DNA of 29,719 nt from Coemansia sp. RSA 922 (GCA_027577415.1 JANBQS010000165.1:1-29719), one strand, 5' to 3'; counted from the stretch's first letter, positions 1 to 8,400 are shown. A program made the numbers and translations. The notes: generated from the sequence alone by a model not told the origin.

Positions 1-2
1 CG

Positions 3-140
3 TATGGCAGCAACGCTCTAATCCTGTACAATCCTGACATACACAAGCGCATTGACGGTGAGATTGACTGTGCTGCTAGCCCTGTCTCCGACGTGCCCTG
101 TCAGTCACCTGGCTCTACTTCTTCTATGGAAATTGACTGA
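3..140 (+). CDS. 3' end of an unidentified protein gene (partial)
   Basis: The third frame is open from the window edge to TGA at 138-140 and encodes the last 45 residues of a protein. The end is acidic and Ser/Pro-rich, contains two cysteines about 13 residues apart (near residues 23 and 36 of the visible part), and finishes in MEID. An AATAAA lies at 164-169, about 24 bases after the stop, which supports a real 3' end. The family cannot be named from this fragment. Confidence 0.5.
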   Translation, partial: YGSNALILYNPDIHKRIDGEIDCAASPVSDVPCQSPGSTSSMEID

Positions 141-163
141 GAGAATATCGGAAGCATGTAAAG

Positions 164-169
164 AATAAA
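164..169 (+). terminator. AATAAA polyadenylation signal of the partial gene at the left edge
   Basis: A perfect AATAAA hexamer lies 24 bases after the TGA at 138-140, in AT-rich sequence. Confidence 0.5.
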
Positions 170-345
170 CACCTATATTTAGAGCATTTGTGTCATTGTT
201 TTAAGCGTGCCCAAAGGGACGTGCTCTATTGGCCAACTCGCTTCCTAAAATCTGGTCATGCGGCAATCAAAGCAGTGCTCCAGTCAACGAAGGCGTGACA
301 GGAGGAAGGCATTCGGGGATACCTTTCCGCTGAGTAGCGCCGTCC

Positions 346-353
346 TATATAAA
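346..353 (+). promoter_or_regulatory. TATA box of UBL copy 1
   Basis: TATATAAA stands 112 bases before the ATG at 458. The leader after it is C/A-rich and runs into an A-rich start context (aaaaATGa). The rest of 141-457 shows no coding signal and is read as the intergenic region and promoter between the left-edge gene and UBL copy 1. Confidence 0.6.
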
Positions 354-457
354 GAGCGTCCGTTTTTCTTCCCTCCCCAATTTATGCACAGACCAACCTC
401 ATTCACACATACCTTGCAACCACATAATTTATACAACAACATAAAGCACTTGTAAAA

Positions 458-781
458 ATGACTGGCGAAACAATTACAATTTTTATCGACTACTCTTGCG
501 TTGGCATGTGTAAATCAAATGACAATCTTACAGATACAGACATAAATTGTACGGTACCTTTGCATTTTGATATAACTGTACCTACCACAGCCAATATCGG
601 AGAGGTAAAGCAAACTATTTATAAACAACATGAACTTGATGCTGACAAGCAGGTAATACGTCAGTTCAGTGATAGCGTTGCACTTGGAGATGGTATATAA
701 TTGAACCAGTTAAAGTTTGATGTGGATCCAGTGCTATATTTGTATTATTCCGACATACAGATACCGAATTCCAATTTGTAG
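458..781 (+). pseudogene. Ubiquitin-like small protein, copy 1, interrupted by an in-frame TAA
   Basis: From ATG 458 the frame runs 80 residues to TAA at 698-700. It then continues in the same frame for another 26 codons to TAG at 779-781. The part after the TAA (LNQLKFDVDPVLYLYY) aligns with the last third of the UBL domain in copies 2 and 3 (SLSELGVE..., SLSELDIKPNSTL...). The TAA therefore sits exactly where the paralogs carry Ser before Leu. The domain reads as beta1 (TITIFIDY), a loop of about 20 residues, beta2 (LHFDITVP), then the helix (NIGEVKQTIY). There is no C-terminal Gly-Gly. It is either a young pseudogene with one nonsense change, a truncated protein, or a stop that is read through. 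The UBL assignment rests on motif alignment by eye with ubiquitin and the two paralogs. The TATA box and A-rich start context look intact. Confidence 0.6.
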
Positions 782-911
782 GACAATATATTCCTAAAGA
801 CAAACAGGGGTGCCTTTTATCAGGCTAGCAATAGCGGTCCCAAGTTCGTTGGGGGGATAATAAGCCGCAAGAAATATTTTTTTGAATATATTCCAAGTTG
901 CAAGGGCATCG

Positions 912-917
912 TTTATT
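912..917 (-). terminator. Polyadenylation signal of the BAHD acyltransferase gene
   Basis: TTTATT on the + strand reads AATAAA on the minus strand, 18 bases after the TGA of the acyltransferase gene (complement of 935-937). Confidence 0.5.
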
Positions 918-934
918 TTTACACCGAAAATAAC

Positions 935-2332
935 TCAATTAAGAAATTCAATAAACTTACGTAAGACCATGTCACACTTCAACGCAGAGTATATGTCATC
1001 CTTTAAGCCGTAATACATGTCGATACCACCATCTGCACTAGGAAGCCAGAATGTCATTCCTTCCGTTGGCAGTGTGCCAGCGAGCAGCGCAATTGGCTTG
1101 CCATGTCCAAAGTCAATATCAAAATAAGCTAGTCGTGACATGTTCGAGATAGTCAACCGTGACTCGACCCGAGTACACACGTAGACACTCTTGGCAAAGA
1201 AGCTACCATCACCGCCAAACGCCTCGTTGAGATAGTGAACAGTAGATCCGGGAGTAAGTTGGCGCAAATGGGTCCTGACTAGACGGGCCAAGTCAATAAT
1301 GGGCATAGCCAAGACGTCCTTTGTATCGCATGGAACCACCACTGAGCCCACGGCGTTACCAATATAGTCTGGTGCTGGCGTTGCCTGGCGTAAGCTGCAC
1401 ATCATCGTGAGAAACAATGGCAGCGTATATGCCATGTCTGACTCTGTCTGTGTCTCAATCACAGTCGTTACGTATCGTTGCCACAACAAAGCGTACAAAA
1501 TCTGAGCGCCATGTAGAGCTGGACGACCGTCGCTCAATGCGTTGTATTCCCTGGCAATGGCTTCAATAGCCGCGGGGGACACATGTAGCAAGCGCATCGC
1601 CAATGTATCTCCGCCACTCAAGGAGCCCGTTGCATACCAAGTGGACAGCTTGGCTTGAAGCGCGCTCATACTGCCAAAGTCCTGACTGTTAATGTACTCG
1701 GCAAACGGGTGTGGCTGGTGTGGATGCGCTGAAAGCTTATACCAAAATGCGGGATGGTCAAAGTCTATGGGCAACTCAGGCATTGTCGAGTCGTCACTAT
1801 CCGCTGCAAGTCTCTGTGCTAGCGATGCCAACTGACTCAAAAGAAGGTAGACAGCCACGCCATCGGCAACAATGTGAGATACCGACAATGCCACGAGATA
1901 GCCGTCGGCAAAGCGAACAACCGTGCCAGCAATCAATCGGTCAATATCGGCGGTTCTACTCTTTAGCGCACTGTCTACTTTGGCTGGCCACTGGTCGCGA
2001 TGGAACTTGACCTTTTCAAACTCGTCGGCAGTCATCTGAGAAGCGTCAATAATCTCAAAGAGCGGGCCTGGCTTGCTGTGGTCTGAGGTAGCTATGATAT
2101 TACGATCTGGCAGCTGTACTCTGTAGCCGCGAAGAATCGGGTAAAGCTCTATTAGTCGCTCAAAGGCACGCTGAATGGCGGAAAACGGTGAGACGCTGTT
2201 GGCATAGTTCTGGAAAGTAAAGCGATAGAGCAGCGAGTACTGGACGATCTTGTATGTGCCCTTACTACTTTCAAGCGTACAGAGCTCAAAGACACTATCA
2301 CTCAAGTCGTCGCGTGGTTTGTCAGTAAACAT
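935..2332 (-). CDS. BAHD-type acyl-CoA-dependent acyltransferase (transferase family)
   Basis: This 465-residue protein starts at ATG 2332 and is a single open frame. It carries both BAHD hallmarks. The first is HIVAD at residues 153-157 (the HxxxD catalytic motif, His153 being the general base). The second is DFGHG at 407-411, the counterpart of the plant DFGWG structural motif. YIGNAVGS at 323-330 matches the usual 'GN' segment of the C-terminal half. The length fits the family (430-480 residues). Members move an acyl group from acyl-CoA to an alcohol or amine, and in fungi they often modify secondary metabolites or toxins of other organisms. The substrate cannot be told from sequence. No biosynthetic partner gene lies beside it. 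An AATAAA on the minus strand follows the stop by 18 bases. It is more GC-rich than the flanking small genes and looks intact. Confidence 0.88.
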   Translation of the reverse strand: MFTDKPRDDLSDSVFELCTLESSKGTYKIVQYSLLYRFTFQNYANSVSPFSAIQRAFERLIELYPILRGYRVQLPDRNIIATSDHSKPGPLFEIIDASQMTADEFEKVKFHRDQWPAKVDSALKSRTADIDRLIAGTVVRFADGYLVALSVSHIVADGVAVYLLLSQLASLAQRLAADSDDSTMPELPIDFDHPAFWYKLSAHPHQPHPFAEYINSQDFGSMSALQAKLSTWYATGSLSGGDTLAMRLLHVSPAAIEAIAREYNALSDGRPALHGAQILYALLWQRYVTTVIETQTESDMAYTLPLFLTMMCSLRQATPAPDYIGNAVGSVVVPCDTKDVLAMPIIDLARLVRTHLRQLTPGSTVHYLNEAFGGDGSFFAKSVYVCTRVESRLTISNMSRLAYFDIDFGHGKPIALLAGTLPTEGMTFWLPSADGGIDMYYGLKDDIYSALKCDMVLRKFIEFLN

Positions 2333-2426
2333 TGGGCAGTATTAGCAGACAATAATAATAGAGAAAAAGAATAAAAGCAACGAACAAGAGAAGAGGGCTA
2401 AATCGCAGAGAATAAGCTCCTGGTTT

Positions 2427-2633
2427 TCAGACAACTCGAGACAATGTGTCCGCGAGTGGATTGTAGTCTGTCGGTTCAGTTTGCACCCAATTCAGTTTGG
2501 AGAAGTAGCGGTGTGTCACTACATACGCCCCCAAGAAGAATATCAATAAACAATTGCTATTGTCAGCAGGTGGTATAGTATACCTGTGACATTGCCTCAG
2601 TGGCGCAGTGCAGACAATCCAATTTTTTTGCAA
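2427..2633 (-). pseudogene. Possible remnant of Ty3/gypsy RNase H (weak)
   Basis: A 68-codon minus-strand frame begins at a TTG, with no convincing ATG. Its end reads TDYNPLADTLSRVV (residues 55-68), which resembles the NxxADALSR signature closing the RNase H domain of Ty3/gypsy polyproteins. The stretch AYVVTHRYFSKLNW (36-49) could be a worn copy of the TDHxxL segment that normally precedes it, with the sequence between them lost. No other pol motifs, LTRs or target-site repeats are visible. An alternative is a small one-helix membrane protein (hydrophobic stretch about residues 29-39). The call is tentative. Confidence 0.25.
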
Positions 2634-2673
2634 AGACTACAATTACCAAAACCTCCACCACAATCAATGACAG

Positions 2674-2679
2674 CACGTG
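2674..2679 (+). promoter_or_regulatory. CACGTG E-box in the promoter of UBL copy 2
   Basis: The palindrome CACGTG lies 190 bases before the ATG at 2869. It is embedded in a block (GCACGTGCAGGTCGCTGA..., then TTTCAAAGAGACAA) that is also found before UBL copy 3. In fungi such a site is typical for bHLH factors; the factor is not known here. Confidence 0.45.
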
Positions 2680-2753
2680 CAGGTCGCTGATTGTGAGGGC
2701 TTTTCAAAGAGACAATGACAATGATTGCTAGCTTTTTGCTAGGAGAATATGCC

Positions 2754-2765
2754 TAATAAAAAGGG
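2754..2765 (+). promoter_or_regulatory. TATA-like element of UBL copy 2
   Basis: TAATAAAAAGGG lies 115 bases before ATG 2869. Its position and sequence match GATAAAAAAGGG before UBL copy 3. A CT-rich leader follows. Confidence 0.4.
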
Positions 2766-2868
2766 CAAATTTAGGTGCTCTCCAGCCTATTCTCTCTCTT
2801 CTCATCATCACTCACTTCTCTGTACTATATCCATAGCTTCCAAGAACCCCCCACTGAACAACAAGCTA

Positions 2869-3265
2869 ATGATATTGTTAGTCGACACCACTGACCTTGC
2901 GCCAAACTATGAAGCGCCTGAATATCCAATATATACTAGGAAGGAAATTGAAGAAGAGGTTGAAGAAGCCAAGAGGTGGTGTCCAAACAAAAATTGTAGT
3001 GCCAGAAAGCCTAGACTACGGAGTCTTAGTCCATGTCCCTAACAATGGAACCATTGGTGATGTTAAGAGTGCTATCGCAGAAATGTTTGAAATCTCGGTT
3101 GAAGGTCAGTCATTGTTTCTACACAGGATGGCCATAGTAGAGTTGGATAATGGGAAATCCCTATCGGAGCTTGGCGTGGAATTCCGGTTTAGTCTATTTT
3201 TGATTCATCAAACAATTTTGAGGAAGGAAAAGCGTGAGGGAAAACTAGTCATCGCTCATACTTAG
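2869..3265 (+). pseudogene. Ubiquitin-like small protein, copy 2, broken by a frameshift
   Basis: ATG 2869 opens a frame that starts MILLVDTTD and matches the N-terminus of copy 3. The rest of the domain continues in the frame one base later, ending at TAG 3263-3265. The second part carries VLVHVPNNGTIGDVKSAI (beta2 plus helix), GQSLFLHRM and LSELGVEFRFSLFLIH, all aligning with copy 3. The switch falls at about 2971-2985, in AAGAGGTGGTGTCC against AAGGGTGTGGTGGAC in copy 3, so a single-base indel is the simplest reading. I tested GT...AG pairs around the switch and none gives the required length. The C-terminus also runs about 18 residues past the family's usual end. Promoter and 3' UTR are still like those of copy 3. 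Likely a recent pseudogene. Confidence 0.6.
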
Positions 3266-3288
3266 TTCTACTATTAGCTTTCTCTATT

Positions 3289-3305
3289 AAATAAATTTGT
3301 GGCAA
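3289..3305 (+). terminator. 3' UTR box of UBL copy 2 with polyadenylation signal
   Basis: AAATAAATTTGTGGCAA contains AATAAA and follows the TAG at 3263-3265 by 23 bases. The identical 17-mer occurs at 9046-9062 after UBL copy 3, so the 3' UTR was duplicated with the gene. Confidence 0.6.
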
Positions 3306-3580
3306 GAAAACTACGCTATCAACCATTCAGTGGTTGCGATTTACTTGAGATTACTTCGGCGATGCCCAATCTGGTCACTCTCACTTGTCAGACGCATGGA
3401 ACTGTGTCAAGCTTTGAGGAATACCCGGCGAGCAAGAATCTGGGTCTACTTAGCGAGATGTGCTGGGCTTTTAGCTACTACTTTTGGTATTTATACGTGC
3501 TATATGGTGACAGTTCTGCGGGCAGCTATGAAGATGGGGCCGATGAAAAAATAGAGTTTTCAAGGAAACATCTGTTGTAA
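3299..3580 (+). pseudogene. Possible remnant of an F-box/LRR-like gene
   Basis: This open frame of about 90 codons has no ATG at its start and begins inside the 3' UTR box of UBL copy 2. The segment ITSAMPNLVTLTC resembles the leucine-rich steps (xMPxLxxLxL) of large F-box-like families in early-diverging fungi. The rest is rich in Trp/Tyr/Phe and has no clear motif. It could be the tail of a gene overwritten when the UBL copy inserted, or chance. The remainder of the gap, 3581-4006, shows no gene. Confidence 0.2.
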
Positions 3581-4006
3581 TTGCTCAATGCATGTGAACC
3601 AACCGCAATGGCTATGTCTAATATGTCAGCAACTGATAGTTGTCGATAAATCCACTTACTAGCATGGGCAATGACATTATTGGAGTCACTTTACATATTA
3701 CGCTTGCCAATCCTTATACATGATAATCCTTTTATGTACGCTGGCAAATATATTCGATTCCCTCTGATATTGCTAGGTTAGCTAGACGCTAACGAGCAGT
3801 GGGTGCCCGCCCACCGACCCTGCAAGCGGCCAGAGCTATGGTTAAGATTAGCCAAGGGCAAGAAAAGAGAGGCGGCGCCTTGTTTTATTTAAAAAGTCTT
3901 GAAAACTAAATGGAGAGGGGTTAGAAAGGGCAAAATCCACTGCGCGAGCAGCGGATTGCTAATCCAGATTATGTGGTCGCTTATAATGACTTGTTTTTTA
4001 TGTCTT

Positions 4007-5258
4007 ATGTCTGGTGACTTGGTATACCCTGACGGAGCAGTTTGAACTACGCCACTGCTTGGCATACCTGGCAGCAACGATTCGGTTACTCTGGCCGATG
4101 TTCTCAACGCCGACCATTTAGAGCACGCTGCATTGACGACATTTGTTGTTGACGAACCCTGGCTCCTTTCCCACTTTAATCCGACGACGGCATTGACATT
4201 GGTTGCCAATGCGCAAGCCGACTCTGACGCGAAAACACAACGCTCCGACGATATTATTTGTGTGCGGCCGGAGTTCCCCAAACCACATGTCCAAATTGTG
4301 CACTCGAAGCTACTCCTACTTTTCTACGCTCACTCTATAAGATTAGTCGTGTGTACTGGCAACCTAGTCGAGGACGACTGGACTATTATGCACAACTGCG
4401 TGTGTGTCCATGACTTCCCCATGGACGACACGCAAGTGTTTCCAGCAAATGAGTTCAGTCTGGCATTGGCATACTCGCTTTTGGATCTCAGTATACCAGT
4501 TGACCTTGTTGCAAGACTGAACCATGTCGATTTCGCTGGAGCCACAGACGTACATATTATAACGTCAGTGCCAACTGGTGGTGATAGACAGGACGCATAT
4601 ATGAACGAGTACGGGATGCTGCGTTTAGCCAAAGTCATCAACCAACTCCATGGCTCTAAACCAACCAGTGAAGGCTTTGATCCAGACACTCGACTATACT
4701 GCGTGGGCTCGTCGTTGGGTCGATTGGATTACCGCTGGCTACGCGAGTTTTATTTATGCGCACATGGCCTAACTCCTCGCTCAATGCGCAAATACGTCTT
4801 TGACTATAGCACGCCCAATAATATGGTAGACGTTGGTATTGCCTTCCACACCCAGGCTCAAGCCGAAGCATGTCGGTCCGGTGATCAGTGTGCTCAACAC
4901 ATCATGACTAAACGCAGGGTATACGAGGAACGCGATTTTCCACAAGACGCCTTGGTTTGTATTGAGCCTCTTCACAGGGAGACGTTGGTGCATGTCAAGG
5001 CTATGATTGCACGAGTCGGTATTAATCAAAATGAAGGGTGGGCGTCTATTGGCTCTCATAATTGTACAAAGGCTGCGTGGGGTACTTTGCATGGATATGA
5101 GCTGCCATATTTCAACAACTATGAGTTTGGCGTCGTACTGTCTGGAGTACGGTTTGACAAGGTGGGTGGGGCTATGTGTGTACAAGCTAGAGTTGCCGTT
5201 AAAGATTGTTTGGAAGCCTTATTTTCGAGATGACGAGCCTTACTTTGGTACATTCTAA
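4007..5258 (+). pseudogene. Tyrosyl-DNA phosphodiesterase 1-like gene with an in-frame stop and a 3' frameshift
   Basis: The long open frame (about 4046-5233) encodes a clear Tdp1-type protein. The first HxK motif is HSK at 4301-4309, followed by the CTGNLVEDDW segment. The second HxK is HVK at 4991-4999, followed by SHNCTKAAWG and NYEFGVVL, all in family order. Tdp1 repairs DNA 3' ends blocked by topoisomerase I through a covalent His intermediate. Two breaks are seen. (1) Reading from ATG 4007, TGA at 4043-4045 stops the frame after 12 codons, yet TTPLLGIPGSNDSVTLADVL just after it aligns with the conserved domain start; no in-frame ATG follows before the first HxK. (2) The expected C-terminal strand (LPLK..KPYFRDDEPYFGTF) lies in another frame and ends at TAA 5256-5258, so a frameshift falls near 5163-5200. 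An unseen upstream exon could rescue the start but not the end. The protein is short for the family (about 410 residues), lacking the disordered N-terminus. The neighbouring genes are unrelated. Confidence 0.8.
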
Positions 5259-5414
5259 CAAAGTACTTGCGTTGAGCTTGTCGAGTTTATTTGGTTTATT
5301 TCTTATAGTTCTGAAAGGTATGAAAACCTGGATCATAAAATAGCTATAAAAAAGAAGAAGAACTTGGCAGTGTGCACTGCAATATATGGCCCACTAAGTC
5401 CTATTTCTGCTGAT

Positions 5415-5846
5415 TTAAAGATATAAAGTATTGCGGTCACCATTGGCATCAACATTAGCAGTACCAACTGTATTCGTAATAGGGTTGCGTGGAAGTGGAA
5501 GTCTCTGAACGTGATGATCTAAGCCATAGTCAAATTTTAGAAAGTCAGCTTGATCACCAAGTGATAGTTTGTTAAACCCATCAGCAAAAGTCATCCATCC
5601 TGCGCTGTATATACCCAGCCACTCTTTAGAATAACTGGTAGTGTTTTTGACTCGAAGTACTAACACATTATTAATAAACTCCTCATGGGTGCTTAAGTTC
5701 TCAGCAATTATATACATTGCCTGAGCTATTTGCTGATCAGCTTCGCCAAAGATTGCAATGGCAAACTTTCTATTGGCAGCTTTAAGTGCCGCAATTAAAT
5801 TATCCCTGCTGTTAGCCTCTATGGTATTAGACTCGATTGATGACAT
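5415..5846 (-). CDS. Unrecognised small protein X1 (family shared with X2)
   Basis: This 143-residue protein starts at ATG 5846. It is clearly a paralog of X2. Shared positions include an Ala-rich segment followed by FGE (X2: TGE) near residue 35, a hydrophobic strand NVLVLRVKN near 60-68, then Tyr-Ser-x-Glu and GxYSA near 79-82. There is no signal peptide or membrane helix. The order strand (KFAIAIFGE), helix (QAMYIIAENL), strand (VLVLRVKN), then helix and strand recalls a thioredoxin-like half-domain, but there is no CxxC, so this is only a guess. The function is unknown. The promoter carries CATAAAAG about 127 bases upstream in a block shared with X2. The C-terminus diverges from X2 after about residue 115. 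Confidence 0.6.
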   Translation of the reverse strand: MSSIESNTIEANSRDNLIAALKAANRKFAIAIFGEADQQIAQAMYIIAENLSTHEEFINNVLVLRVKNTTSYSKEWLGIYSAGWMTFADGFNKLSLGDQADFLKFDYGLDHHVQRLPLPRNPITNTVGTANVDANGDRNTLYL

Positions 5847-5965
5847 TGTACTGTTAAAGCGCCTGGTGAGTAGTATCTAGGTACGTTTCTACGAATAAAC
5901 CTAATGGAGAAATGTGAGTAGAAAATATGAAGAAATTTGTGTGGAGGTGGCTAAGAAAGTGTTGC

Positions 5966-5973
5966 CTTTTATG
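5966..5973 (-). promoter_or_regulatory. TATA-like box of X1
   Basis: On the minus strand this reads CATAAAAG, flanked by GGGAGA before and GCAAC after. X2 has CTATAAAAA in the same flanks, so the core promoter is conserved between the tandem copies. Confidence 0.45.
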
Positions 5974-6812
5974 TCTCCCTGGTTTGCTGCAATGTATATT
6001 GTGAGAAAAATTTTAATCCTCCCAGAATGCCAAATTTCCCTCCAAAAATAGCAATTTCAAAAACACTACTCGGATAATAGAAATGTATTATTTGCTTGTC
6101 TAATTGCTTTTGAACTAAGAACAGAAAAAAAGACATGCTGCTTGGAGACTGTAAAGTAAATTAAATTTCCGTATGGAGGCTACTTCTTTTTGGTGGCGAT
6201 AAGACACTCAATATAGCTCTTTGAAACACCAAAAAGAAAAGAGCAAAAGAGCCTCCAAACAAAGGCCATGGAGACGCCTTGAAGGTTTCTGTTTTCTTCG
6301 AGTAATGCTGTCCCTTTTTTGGCCAAGAAAGAGTGAATGCTAGTGGCTTGTCTCCATCCTCAGCAGCGAGTGAGTGAATGCTGGGCTTGAAATTGTAAGC
6401 TCAACTACAATTCCGAGGAGTGAGGCCAGTCAATATCAACTAAAGTGTATCACGAATGCCCAGACAAGTACGTGTATGGCGCTGCTCTATGTTTAGTCTT
6501 TGCATACAGTATGCAGATAGAGTTACAAGGAGACTAACTGGCTATCACAAAGCTGGCAGAGTCCACTGTGGTAAATTGGTAGCTCTAAGATGCTTCATTA
6601 TATTCTTAGCATGGAAATGGTTATGCCCACTACTACCTTAGCACATTGGCTAGCATTTGAATTATAGGTGGTTTTCACATATATAGGCTTGTTTATATAG
6701 TTTATTACTAAACGTTTTGAAATTTATGAAAATGCTAGTTCTTAAAAAGAATAATTGTAGGTCCACTGCAAGGTGCATACTGTAGTATAAGGACAGCTAG
6801 GTCGTATGGCGT

Positions 6813-7205
6813 CTAGTGTAGATAAATATAGTAGCGTTCATAAGTAGGAATATCTGTATAACTTGGCAAACCACAGGCAGTATTTACTTTAGTGTGATAA
6901 TTTTTAAGCTCAACCATTCCCTCGCCCATTAGAAAATGTTCAGGGCGTACAAAAATGTAACACATTGCGCTATAGCCTTTCATACTCTCCTCGGAATAGA
7001 TTGGATTGTTTGGTAATCTAAATACAGCCACCGTACTATTCATAGACTCGGCGTCGACTTTCACAGCAGCATTGAAAAGAGCGTCAGCATTATCGTTACC
7101 AACCTCTCCCGTGATCACTGCAGCATAGTCATACTTGTTGCCATTAAAGATCGTATTTAAATCCTCCTTGTTACTAGCCTTGCCTTTGAACGTAATTTCG
7201 GGCAT
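6813..7205 (-). CDS. Unrecognised small protein X2 (family shared with X1)
   Basis: This 130-residue protein starts at ATG 7205. It aligns with X1 over most of its length: YDYAAVITGE (25-34), an Ala/Asn-rich helix, TVAVFRLPNNP (58-68), YSEES and GYSAMCYIFV. It is acidic, with no signal peptide or membrane segment. I do not recognise the family. A thioredoxin-like fold without the redox cysteines is possible from the strand-helix-strand order, at low confidence. It is the right-hand member of a tandem duplication, on the same strand as X1, with its own TATA box at 7321-7328 and a leader that is largely identical to that of X1 around the start codon. Confidence 0.65.
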   Translation of the reverse strand: MPEITFKGKASNKEDLNTIFNGNKYDYAAVITGEVGNDNADALFNAAVKVDAESMNSTVAVFRLPNNPIYSEESMKGYSAMCYIFVRPEHFLMGEGMVELKNYHTKVNTACGLPSYTDIPTYERYYIYLH

Positions 7206-7320
7206 TGTACTGTTGAAATTGCTAGTGAGTAGTATCCAAAAAAAGTGCTATAATACTAATAGAGAATGGTCGGAGAATATGGCGAATAAAAATGTGTTGA
7301 GGTGGGCAGAAAAGGGTTGC

Positions 7321-7328
7321 TTTTTATA
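7321..7328 (-). promoter_or_regulatory. TATA box of X2
   Basis: TATAAAAA on the minus strand, 123 bases before the ATG at 7205, within GGGAGACCTATAAAAAGCAA. The flanks are conserved at X1. Confidence 0.55.
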
Positions 7329-8014
7329 GGTCTCCCTGATTTACCCCAACAAATTAGTGCTTGGAAGCTTTGAAAATAATGTGCTTTATTGGATTGCCTT
7401 TGAACTAAGAGCAATAAAAACATTTCTTATTAGCAAGCTGAAAATAGACGCCAGAAAAACAGGGAAAGTGTGCAAGCAAAATCCAGTTGGACGCAAGAAG
7501 GGCTTCCAACAAAGCCCATCAATGAGAATTTACCTTTTGGGGGGTGCCACTAAAAAGAACTCTTTGCAAACATGTAGAAATAGAAGAGCAAAAACGTGTC
7601 CAAACAAAGACCACATTGGTGCTTTGTAGGTTTGCGTTTTCTTTGAGCAAAGCTGGGCCCCTTTGAAAAAAAAATCCATGGCCCCTGCCCACATTTTTAA
7701 CAGAGAATCCTCCTCTTTAGGCCAAGAAAGAGTGGATGTCATCTCCTTGTCTCCATCCACATTGACATTTGAGTTAATAACATTCTTTTTTTTTATGCAA
7801 ACTTAGCTATTACGCAAAGATTGATGGTGGCTAGCCTTGGGGAGAGCTGATCACAAACTGCCAGAAATGTATTTGTAATGCACAGGTCTATATTTAGTCC
7901 TGGTACACAGTATGCAAGGTGCGGAATTTTCCGAGGTTAAACCCACAGCAACATTGTCACCCATGTTGGCTACGGTTAAACGCAGGTTTGGATTCTCTTT
8001 ATATAATGCTTCTG

Positions 8015-8377
8015 TTATTGTTTTGGTCCTGCGTTAGCCCAAGTGCCTTTATTCTTTAAGCTATAGATTACATAATGGCCCAATTCCCTTATATGTAGGT
8101 TTTGCTCATATTTTGAACAAGTTTCACATGTGTACCTAAGGAGACCAATGTGAGAACCAAAAAGCCCGCTGGATATGGAGAGAGACGTAGAAACGCCAAA
8201 ACATCTACAAGAGACAACTGCGCAAAAAAGGGATTCAAGTACGCGAAACAGTACAAAATACTCATTGGTGATTAGAGTAGCGCTGTTAAGAACTGAATAG
8301 CTTACCAGGGTTCTGTGATCCGTCAACACAAAATACTCAAAATACAATTCCTCCCCACGTGCCCACCCCACCCCCAA
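8015..8377 (-). pseudogene. Possible retrotransposon RNase H trace (very weak)
   Basis: An open minus-strand frame of 120 codons starts at TTG. Residues 13-24 read FEYFVLTDHRTL, resembling the FxxxTDHxxL segment of Ty3/gypsy RNase H. The rest has no recognisable motif, and its 5' end overlaps the promoter of UBL copy 3. It may be chance. No LTR or other pol domains are seen between 7,960 and 8,340. Confidence 0.15.
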
Positions 8378-8400
8378 TTGTTGCCACGTGCAAGTTGCTG
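8356..8400 (+). promoter_or_regulatory. Two CACGTG E-boxes in the promoter of UBL copy 3
   Basis: CACGTG occurs at 8356-8361 and 8395-8400. The second one sits in the block shared with UBL copy 2 (CACGTGCAAGTTGCTGA, then TTTCAAAGAGACAA). Conservation of the site within the duplicated promoter suggests it is functional. Confidence 0.5.

Larger units (their letters stand above)
5300..7960. repeat. Tandem duplication of about 1.3-1.4 kb carrying genes X1 and X2
   Basis: Two head-to-tail units, roughly 5,330-6,640 and 6,720-7,940, share the coding region, core promoter and upstream DNA. Landmarks include TTTGAACTAAGA at 6109-6120 and 7399-7410, GGCCAAGAAAGAGTG at 6321-6335 and 7720-7734, and a TTTAGTC...CAGTATGCA segment near 6495 and 7895. 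Offsets between landmarks are 1,290-1,400 bases, so the units have since gained and lost small pieces. The long spacers (5847-6812 and 7206-8015) hold no convincing gene beyond these duplicated promoter regions. Confidence 0.7.

Noticed and set aside
2566..2592. A 27-base GTATAC...CTGAC...TAG stretch on the minus strand that looks like a tiny intron after ATGTCACAG.
   Set aside because: Length is implausible, and the joined frame stops after 29 codons. Treated as chance.
5163..5187. A 25-base GT...AG stretch (GTGGGT...ACAAG) that would restore the Tdp1-like C-terminal frame.
   Set aside because: Too short for a normal fungal intron, with no branch site. A frameshift is simpler. The only convincing intron here is 89 bases (12522-12610).
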